12,898 bases of DNA. Source: Rickettsiales bacterium. Lineage in GTDB: Bacteria > Pseudomonadota > Alphaproteobacteria > Rickettsiales > CANDYO01. The stretch lies in contig CANDYO010000052.1 of assembly GCA_947424995.1 (NCBI GenBank), positions 1 to 12,898 on the forward strand, written 5' to 3'. Below are positions 7,501 through 12,898 of the stretch, one piece after another. Made by a program: the position numbers and the translations under genes. Position 1 is the stretch's first letter, and each line of letters starts with the position of its first letter. The notes beneath the pieces are model-generated. The model made no database searches, was not told the DNA's origin, and saw only the letters and a list, made by a program, of their open reading frames with translations.

Positions 7501-10500
7501 ATTACTGCGATTCATGCAATGCATAAAAATAATGAAGCTGTTTCTAGTACGCAAAGCTCTGTTGTAGAAGAATATATTACTCAACTTACTTTAGACTCTA
7601 GAAGCGATCTTGTAAAAGATGTTGCTATAGCTGTATTCCTTGAATTATATGATGATGACTCAAGAGTAAAAAAGATATTAAGCTTCTATCTGAATGCGGC
7701 TAAAAATGAAGAAAGTAAAGCGGCTGCTATATATTCTGTGGGGAGAATAGTTGCTAAGACAACTCAAATAATAGATGAGCAAACTCTTAATAAAGTTATT
7801 GAAATGTTATTTACCAACATTGATTCAGTACTTCAGGTCATTCCATCTTTAATGGTAATGATTGGTAAAATCCCTGTTATTAAAATGGTGGAAATATCTG
7901 ACAAATTACTAGCAACTACCGGACACTCTAATCCAATCATTCGTAGTCTAGCAATAAATACCTTGATTCATATAGCAACCGCTCCTGCTGAGATAAAAAG
8001 ACAAATCAAACCCTTATTTGGTCAAGATACAAGGGATAAGTTATTATTAGCTGAGAATATTCGCGATGCAAATCATTTAGCTAATAAATATTCAAACAGC
8101 GATCTTATTATATCTCCACCAGATCAAGTTATATTAAATAACTTATTCTATCCCATATTGCTGCGCTGTTTGCAAACAAGCAATATTTTTATTCACATGC
8201 GTTTTATTAATTTATTGTCTAAAGTTAGATACGACGAAACTGCAGTTCTAGATGTTTTGGATTATGAATTAGGCCTTCATATCAATATACAAGATAAACT
8301 TAGGTTGATTGATATTATCAGAACAATATTTAGTTCTGACCTTAAATTATTACGCAAACTAGAGCAAATATCTAAGCGATTATCTCCCGAACCAATCGAT
8401 TTGGACAGTAAATTTCCTAACATAGATGCTATAATGGCCAATTTAGATGAATTCGCTCAAACAGTAATTGATAATCATTTAGATATCAGAATTACTATTG
8501 ATAAGCTTATTCTTCCAGAGAGAGAATATTCTTTTGGTTATCTTGCAAATTTAGAGTTACAGCTTGATTATGCCAAAAAATTATATTTAGCTATCATTGC
8601 CCTTAATCAAGGATCACCATTAGAAAACGAAGTAGAACCTCTTTTTTACGAAATAACTCATGCATATCTGAATTACGAAAATATTCAATTATCAGTTTTA
8701 CATAAAACTACAGATAAGCAAAGTCTAACGGATATTATTTTAGTTGCCGAGAGTAAAACTACCTTCGGTGATATTTTAGTTAAAAAAATATCTATTGATA
8801 ATCATCAACTGAAAATAGTAGTTCATAGAAGTATTGAGGAAAATTATCCTCAGCTTGCATTGGGTAAACCATCAGATTTCGAATATCATATCAGTAGTTT
8901 TCCTATTACACCGGATGAAGAGATAGCTTTATTGAAATCACTGGTTGGCTGCCAGAATAAAGAAGATTTATTCTCCGTTTTAACTAATGTTTTTGCCCAT
9001 CATTTATCGCATTATAATTGGAGAACTGATGGAATAGCTATCGGTCATAATAAGCTTATAAAATTTTCAGGATATGAAGATAGATTAGCTCGTGTTGAAC
9101 ATAGACTCAAAGATATTGAGCAACAATTAATTGAAACAATCAAAGGTTTTGAAGGATTTAAAACAAGTCAAAGAACTATTAATAATATTATTACTTCATT
9201 GCAAGAAAAAGAGCAAATAGAAGCTTCGCCAGATTTAGATGATTATCAAAGAGGATTGCTGCTTAAACTAGCTCATGAATTAAATGAATTACATATGGCT
9301 GCAATGGTAGTCCAAACTGAGATGGTAAGCAATAATCAAAAAGGTGTTGTTGGTAATATAGGCGCTTTTTTCAATGCAGTTAGTGCTCATGTGCCAATAG
9401 TAGGAGCTGCAATTGATGTTTTAGGCTCAATGCTAAGCGCTGTTGATAATAATATGCAAGCAGTTATTGCTAAAAATATTGCTAATTTGTCTATCAGTTC
9501 TTCTGACATGGCACATATAGCAAAAAAACTTGCTTTGAAAATAGCTACTAGCAAATTAAAAACCGAAGAATTCAATAATGACGATATCTTAGCAAAGATA
9601 GGAGATATTTTAAATTTCGCTACAGATGTGAAAGCAAGTATTATTACAAGTATTGCTAGCTTGCTTAGCTCTAGACTAGAGCATCAAGCTGAGTTAACTA
9701 GTGAAGAAGCTAGAGGTGAACAAGATGCTGAATTAATTCTGCAGATATTAGTGAGCTATATAGCCACTGGTCGCTGTAAATTAACTGTAAATTGGCGTAC
9801 TAATTACGATATATTGGATGGATTTTTTAGTAAAAACTATATTATTACAGCGGCTGTGCCAATAACTACACCAGGAGCAAGCTTAGTTATAGATACAGCT
9901 TTACATGATGATGAACAAAGTTTAGTAATGGTTTTTTCTGCTCCAACACAAAGCAGCAAGACTCCTAGTCGTCTTAAGCAGTCGTACAAGAAGGCTGAAG
10001 ATATAGCAAATAATGTTTTACATAAAGCTAGACTATTACTAGGTTTAAAAGCAAATATTATTATAGATCAAGAACAGCAAGAGGCATTCGTCAGCTCTCT
10101 CACTAGTGCTCTAGCTAGAGAGGATTACGCTGATAATCAGCGCTTACTTTATTGGTCTGATCAAAATCGTCTCCTAAAAGATAATTTGGTCGGACAGTTA
10201 GCTCAACAACTTATCCAATTAAAAGCTTTTAAATTAAGTGAAACTACTTTAAATGTTGATCCTCAGTTTATGATCGATGATCCAGTATTTACTGATATTA
10301 TGGATCATGCTAGAGCGGTTTTGCAGCGCCATAGATATTTTGATCGGGCTGAAAAACAAATTGCGATAGAATATACAGCTAAAACTGCTGATTTTACTTA
10401 TGTGGAGCCGTCTGTGGAGCCACCTAAGCTTACAGATTCAAATATAAAAATAAATATAGATTTAGCCCTAACTGGTGGAATTTTAATGAAAAGCATGGAG

Positions 10501-11142
10501 GTGTTACCCGCTTTAAAATATCTCCTAACTGACTATATACCTATTATACCTTATATTAAAGATCTGCCGATTGTTAAGGCTATCTCACAATATGAATATC
10601 CAACATCTGTTTTTATATATTCTGTAGGTAGTTTTACATTTGCGCACGCTTGTTCAATCCATCCTGGTTATTCCTTAATTTCAGCTGCTCTTTTTGCTGC
10701 AAGAGAACCTATTTACCAATTTAGAGCGGAAAAGCTTAACCAAGTTAATAAGATGGAAGATGGATGGATTAAGTTTGGAATATATATTGGAACGGATACT
10801 TGTATTTCGTTGGCTATAGCTGCACCTCTTGTTCCCATAACTCCTCTAATTGCTGTCGGCGGTTTAGCTATTGGTAGTATTAATTACTATAATTCACAAC
10901 CACATGAGGATAATGTTATTGCTAATTTAATAGCTCGTACTGTAACTACTACAGCGATTATCCCTTGTAAGAAATTTGTGGAAATATATCCTACTGCTAA
11001 AGAGCAAGTATTAGCTACAGGAGTTTGCATTGGAGCGCTAGCAAATATTCATTATTTTTCTAAATTTGCGGGGAATATAGTGAATGAGTTAGTTGGGCAT
11101 CACTTACTTACAGGTAATAGTACCGAAGGAGAAGTTAACTAA
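4504..11142 (+). CDS. Giant NACHT/STAND-like HEAT-repeat protein with hydrophobic C-terminus
   Basis: 2212 residues, unbroken; no named gene recognised. Residues 1-100 have no signal peptide or known fold. Residues 110-450 follow the NACHT plan: P-loop position at 112-125, 'WGKFEHVIRADLRAL' (144-158) like the NACHT W..fd.vf.i.lR segment, Walker B position at 199-207, sensor-1-like IIIT (232-235), 'GYISRDIEKYLENNF' (258-272), the P298/C305 helix, LY (328-329), and a winged-helix-like 'FADFSFQEFMAAS' (427-439) matching the F.H.sfQEFlAA motif. The P-loop reads SENSLDNKKL, without GxGK[ST], and Walker B lacks DGLDE, so NTP hydrolysis is doubtful. Residues 590-1280 are helical repeats of HEAT type, for example 640-696, 997-1010 and 1143-1158. 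Residues 1524-1550 and 1567-1609 look coiled-coil; 1620-1645 is an amphipathic or hydrophobic helix with VPIVG. Residues 1755-1815 appear beta-rich. Hydrophobic segments lie near 2033-2065, 2100-2127 and 2169-2181. The start is supported by AGGA 7 nt upstream. Role unknown: effector or conflict protein. The gene is certain; domain calls are by eye. Confidence 0.85.
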   Translation: MRNRGSFSGFNLNKALIDSYSQEIFYSSIIPVSTGFPGFKQENGVQPRIKIIVNNMGCTPGILRQESERVLRIKCDLAKSVSKITNLPNEASPTIDAKHLLDISKKGQKTNILIISENSLDNKKLTEHITYNYYGWTQDKKLSWGKFEHVIRADLRALITKPHLTNLAQFLYDALNSRGIEILEQEVGTILRNQADKTLIILEWHLKPEQLRDAENYPNLQAILTSLTGHNIIITAKHYARKYVELTFKPNTILENTGYISRDIEKYLENNFQDHLFYQSLLSLFNSNKDLREICKSPSILEMVCYILLQGDTLKLQSSIKSPTMSGLYSDMMHLNGLRYGEKYITGYKGDVLSYPIVQFMQQLAYKALILNSKLISEALLLEVLEPYTSGIIKGLAAGTDPIELIKEFGVIQLDPNSSPMLPRYFFADFSFQEFMAASHLKNLLTSSEQKDISSAKLFIAIHGNNKEYLQTMKFLFGLISMHQEERSKLVAMETLGNALVYSSENVLKIGGNNQIIYMMHLLSQSIRNGELDPFIPQKVIDYLDNTILRNLEKWGPHLIKSQYLSTTIITELSNMLEGNKQEFLQASQILSLLNGINLEKKDEIAQVLMSKLLDNDLEIVETSVRSLQHMLDCEAVQSFLVRILKDPRVSVRLVAIEVQGQIANQNSVTPLLERLGDQDNWVVVATLDALKNLYHLRSLRENIISELMERLGKEHSDNQIILPKLLECLKHFQYGDLQIHWELLQVINKSTDIERANKAITAMERVTLIQGLDVNAIIDEMLVKYYAVKGLISSIVSNSKYYPIRSNIIDFLNGMFPKADLVHRDKIYALLEHDISSKSERVQIAIIHTLVKILPICADKQDGIFALLTKAMSSQFVHAKILAISIMTTFDRGYLLSKDPKIIATMTNILLTNIVSLTDKEILITAIQTLGNLSNRSSVENIVGIIRAIHISNQDEDIQNAIMEVIGEIFSQLSTIYMVALLSFIANEAETNGSEKVRITAIHAMHKNNEAVSSTQSSVVEEYITQLTLDSRSDLVKDVAIAVFLELYDDDSRVKKILSFYLNAAKNEESKAAAIYSVGRIVAKTTQIIDEQTLNKVIEMLFTNIDSVLQVIPSLMVMIGKIPVIKMVEISDKLLATTGHSNPIIRSLAINTLIHIATAPAEIKRQIKPLFGQDTRDKLLLAENIRDANHLANKYSNSDLIISPPDQVILNNLFYPILLRCLQTSNIFIHMRFINLLSKVRYDETAVLDVLDYELGLHINIQDKLRLIDIIRTIFSSDLKLLRKLEQISKRLSPEPIDLDSKFPNIDAIMANLDEFAQTVIDNHLDIRITIDKLILPEREYSFGYLANLELQLDYAKKLYLAIIALNQGSPLENEVEPLFYEITHAYLNYENIQLSVLHKTTDKQSLTDIILVAESKTTFGDILVKKISIDNHQLKIVVHRSIEENYPQLALGKPSDFEYHISSFPITPDEEIALLKSLVGCQNKEDLFSVLTNVFAHHLSHYNWRTDGIAIGHNKLIKFSGYEDRLARVEHRLKDIEQQLIETIKGFEGFKTSQRTINNIITSLQEKEQIEASPDLDDYQRGLLLKLAHELNELHMAAMVVQTEMVSNNQKGVVGNIGAFFNAVSAHVPIVGAAIDVLGSMLSAVDNNMQAVIAKNIANLSISSSDMAHIAKKLALKIATSKLKTEEFNNDDILAKIGDILNFATDVKASIITSIASLLSSRLEHQAELTSEEARGEQDAELILQILVSYIATGRCKLTVNWRTNYDILDGFFSKNYIITAAVPITTPGASLVIDTALHDDEQSLVMVFSAPTQSSKTPSRLKQSYKKAEDIANNVLHKARLLLGLKANIIIDQEQQEAFVSSLTSALAREDYADNQRLLYWSDQNRLLKDNLVGQLAQQLIQLKAFKLSETTLNVDPQFMIDDPVFTDIMDHARAVLQRHRYFDRAEKQIAIEYTAKTADFTYVEPSVEPPKLTDSNIKINIDLALTGGILMKSMEVLPALKYLLTDYIPIIPYIKDLPIVKAISQYEYPTSVFIYSVGSFTFAHACSIHPGYSLISAALFAAREPIYQFRAEKLNQVNKMEDGWIKFGIYIGTDTCISLAIAAPLVPITPLIAVGGLAIGSINYYNSQPHEDNVIANLIARTVTTTAIIPCKKFVEIYPTAKEQVLATGVCIGALANIHYFSKFAGNIVNELVGHHLLTGNSTEGEVN

Positions 11143-11181
11143 GTAGATGAAGGGGTTTCAAGATAATGTTTTTTGTAATAG

Positions 11182-11258
11182 TGGTGCACCCGGAGGGATC
11201 CGAACCCCCAACCTCATGATTCGTAGTCATGTACTCTATCCAGTTGAGCTACGGGTGC
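11182..11258 (-). tRNA. tRNA-Arg (anticodon ACG)
   Basis: Reading the minus strand, a complete cloverleaf is visible. Acceptor GCACCCG pairs with CGGGTGC, the discriminator is A, and CCA is encoded. The D arm is GCTCAACTGGATAGAGT, the anticodon stem CATGA/TCATG encloses the loop CTACGAA, and the T arm contains GGTTCGGATCC. The anticodon ACG (11222-11224) reads CGN arginine codons after adenosine-to-inosine editing by TadA. Length is 77 nt including CCA. It lies 27 nt downstream of tRNA-Leu on the same strand, and its 3' end faces the giant gene, the side at which tRNA-targeting elements insert. Confidence 0.97.
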
Positions 11259-11285
11259 TTTATGAAGAAACTTACAAAGAAAAGA

Positions 11286-11371
11286 TGGTACCTCTGGCCA
11301 GACTCGAACTGGCATGTTCTTGCAAACAACAGATTTTGAGTCTGCCGCGTCTACCATTCCGCCACAGAGGC
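11286..11371 (-). tRNA. tRNA-Leu (anticodon CAA)
   Basis: Minus-strand class II tRNA of 86 nt. Acceptor GCCTCTG pairs with CAGAGGT (first pair G-U), the discriminator is A, and CCA is encoded. The anticodon stem GCAGA/TCTGT encloses CTCAAAA, giving anticodon CAA (11336-11338) for UUG. A long variable arm (TGTT...AACA) identifies leucine rather than a short-arm isoacceptor, and the T arm GCCAG-TTCGAGT-CTGGC is perfect. It starts 31 nt after the stop of the antiporter-like gene on the same strand, so read-through co-transcription followed by RNase processing is possible. Confidence 0.97.
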
Positions 11372-11402
11372 AACTTGCATAAGCAGTTATAGAAAATTAT
11401 AG

Positions 11403-12896
11403 TTAGGATGTAAAGATGTTTTTGTTAAAAACAGCAGAAATTACTGCAGCAAGATCATTTAAATAAAATGCTAATAATAATGAAAGCGAGAAAACAATCG
11501 AGGTTATTAGAGTTAAATAACCATTTTTATGACAATATACATGAATCCCTTCTTCTAAAGGAGGCTGTAGCATTTGAAAAATTGCTCTAGCAAAATAGTA
11601 ACAAGCAAGAATCGAGCTAACAAGCAAGCAGCCTATCGCTATTATCCCTATACTATTATAAGCTATTGCTTGATATAGATTGCTGATAGTTAAATAACCA
11701 ACGCTAAATGGTAAGCCAATTATAGACAGTGCGCTAAAGGTAAATAAAACTACAGGGATTGGTAGTTTTCTAAATATTCCTTGCATCTCACTAACTTTAG
11801 CTTGGTGCATACTAATATAAATAATCCCTGCACTAAAAAATAAAGTGATCTTAGCAATACTATGAGCAAGCATTTGCAATATAGCTGCAGTTACACTTGC
11901 GTGACTAGTAAAACTCAAAACTAAGATAATATAACTTAACTGACTAATAGTGGAATAGGCTAATATTCGCTTTAATCCATCCTGCTTACAAGCTTTGATG
12001 CCAGCAAAAAGAATAGTAAAACATGCTAGCAAGCTTAACCAGTCAATAGTCCAAGGAGAGATTTGATGGATATAAGCCAAATAATCTATTCCAAACAAGT
12101 AAACAAATACTTTAATCAAAGCAAATATACCAGATTTAACCACTGCGACTGCATGCAGCAATGCGCTTACTGGTGCCGGAGCTACCATGGCTTCTGGTAG
12201 CCATCTATATAGTGGAAAAATAGCAGTTTTACTAAAGCCAAATACAAAACAAATTAACAGCAGCAAAATATCTTTAACTACTGTTTGGTCATTAAAGATA
12301 CCACCAGGAGTAAATGAACTAGCGCCATAATATTTATCAAGAAAAACTAAAGCAAAAAGTAGAAAAACGCTAGAAGAGCAAAACAGTAGGGTGATATATA
12401 GTCTTCCAGCTCTGCGAGCATGATCAGAGAATGATTGGATTACTAGGGGGTAAGTTGAGAAAGTTAGAATCTCATAAAAAATGAATAAGGTTATTAAATT
12501 GGCTGAATATCCTATAGCTAAGCTTGCCATAATTGCTATCGGCATAAATAAAAAGAGGATATTAGCTTTTAAATCTTTACCTAAATGAGAATGTTCTTGG
12601 GCAGTTAAATAGTAAGAGCTATATAAATTAGTAGCGCAATATAGAGTGCTAACCATTAAAGCAAAAATAATCGCTAAGGGCTCAATAGTGAATGCTAACT
12701 GATAGCCATTAAGAATATTTAACAGGTCTATAGTGGTTGCCTTGCCGCTATAACTAAGCCAAATATAAGCATTGTTAATTATCAGTGATAAACCAGCTAA
12801 ATTGATAATGATTTGGCTAGATAAGCGATGCTTAATAAAGGAACCACCTGCAGCAATGAGCGGAAGAATAAGATTTAAGCTGATTAAAGTAATCAT
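11403..12896 (-). CDS. Antiporter-like proton-channel subunit (MrpD/NuoL-M-N superfamily)
   Basis: 497 residues with about 14 hydrophobic helices, the size of MrpD/MnhD or NuoM/NuoN. The core family signature is present: E142 in 'FIFYEILTFSTYPLV' (helix 5), K223 in 'FSKTAIFPLYRWLPEAM' (helix 7), 'APAPVSALLHAVAVVKSGIF' with H248 and K254 (helix 8), 'LKRILAYSTISQLSYI' (about 308-323), and H345/K349 in 'MLAHSIAKITLFF'. The V-V-K-S-G-I-F pattern and the length favour MrpD over NuoL. Its job would be proton (or cation/proton) translocation across the inner membrane, within an Mrp-type antiporter or a complex I-like assembly. The start ATG lies 2 nt from the window edge, so an earlier start or an overlapping upstream gene cannot be excluded; the expected partner subunits would lie beyond 12898. 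The helix 12 charged residue seems absent (see findings). Superfamily firm; exact subunit uncertain. Confidence 0.85.
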   Translation of the reverse strand: MITLISLNLILPLIAAGGSFIKHRLSSQIIINLAGLSLIINNAYIWLSYSGKATTIDLLNILNGYQLAFTIEPLAIIFALMVSTLYCATNLYSSYYLTAQEHSHLGKDLKANILFLFMPIAIMASLAIGYSANLITLFIFYEILTFSTYPLVIQSFSDHARRAGRLYITLLFCSSSVFLLFALVFLDKYYGASSFTPGGIFNDQTVVKDILLLLICFVFGFSKTAIFPLYRWLPEAMVAPAPVSALLHAVAVVKSGIFALIKVFVYLFGIDYLAYIHQISPWTIDWLSLLACFTILFAGIKACKQDGLKRILAYSTISQLSYIILVLSFTSHASVTAAILQMLAHSIAKITLFFSAGIIYISMHQAKVSEMQGIFRKLPIPVVLFTFSALSIIGLPFSVGYLTISNLYQAIAYNSIGIIAIGCLLVSSILACYYFARAIFQMLQPPLEEGIHVYCHKNGYLTLITSIVFSLSLLLAFYLNDLAAVISAVFNKNIFTS

Positions 12897-12898
12897 GG

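Noticed and set aside
9387..9575. 62-codon minus-strand frame
   Set aside because: Shadow antisense to the amphipathic helix region of the giant gene, with no independent support.
4504..11142. Frameshift or fusion of several genes explaining the giant length
   Set aside because: The frame is open throughout and protein-like in composition from end to end, with domain transitions but no internal ribosome site or overlap suggesting separate genes.
11147..11392. 81-codon + strand frame with 'APGGIRTPNL' and 'LARLELACSC' phrases
   Set aside because: It is the antisense translation of the two tRNA genes at 11182-11258 and 11286-11371. These phrases are a well-known false-protein signature of tRNA loci.
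1..12898. CRISPR array, rRNA genes, transposase genes
   Set aside because: No regularly spaced direct repeats, no rRNA-like conserved stretches and no transposase-like proteins are visible.

Overview
The window is AT-rich (roughly one third G+C by eye), densely coded on both strands, and looks like the chromosome of an obligate intracellular alphaproteobacterium, most probably Rickettsiales (Rickettsiaceae-like). The grounds are the base composition, a ProP-type MFS transporter, an antiporter-like proton-channel subunit of the MrpD/NuoL type, an intergenic palindromic element bounded by GCGTCATCCC / GGGATGACGC, and a giant repeat protein of the kind common in host-associated bacteria. The order is an inference; no rRNA or other marker gene is present to fix it.

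Layout. Positions 1-3892 (+ strand) are a compact gene run: the 3' end of an MFS permease, an ABC-F ATPase of the YbiT type, a phosphoglycerate-mutase-like histidine phosphatase and a ProP-like MFS symporter. Spacings are a 1-nt overlap, 12 nt and 7 nt, so they are probably co-transcribed. A convergent gene (3905-4177, - strand) encodes a small protein with a signal peptide. The 326-nt gap at 4178-4503 holds a 128-bp element with perfect 12-bp terminal inverted repeats and two internal hairpins, then an AT-rich stretch that probably contains the promoter of the next gene.

Positions 4504-11142 (+ strand) are a single 2212-codon gene, half of the window. I read its product as a NACHT/STAND-like module with a strongly degenerate nucleotide site (about residues 110-450), a long HEAT-type alpha-helical solenoid (about 590-1280), an uncharacterised middle part, a coiled-coil/amphipathic helical region (about 1520-1700) and a hydrophobic C-terminus (about 2030-2190). 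It resembles the NLR/STAND plan (switch plus repeat sensor), but with an apparently dead P-loop and a possible membrane-acting tail. It could be a host-directed effector or a defence/conflict protein; the sequence does not decide.

Positions 11182-12896 (- strand) hold two tRNA genes, tRNA-Arg(ACG) and tRNA-Leu(CAA), both with encoded CCA, lying 3' of an antiporter-like subunit gene that reads out of the window edge. The 3' ends of all three point towards the giant gene. The window is therefore ordinary housekeeping and transport genes around one large accessory-looking gene that sits between a palindromic repeat and a tRNA cluster.
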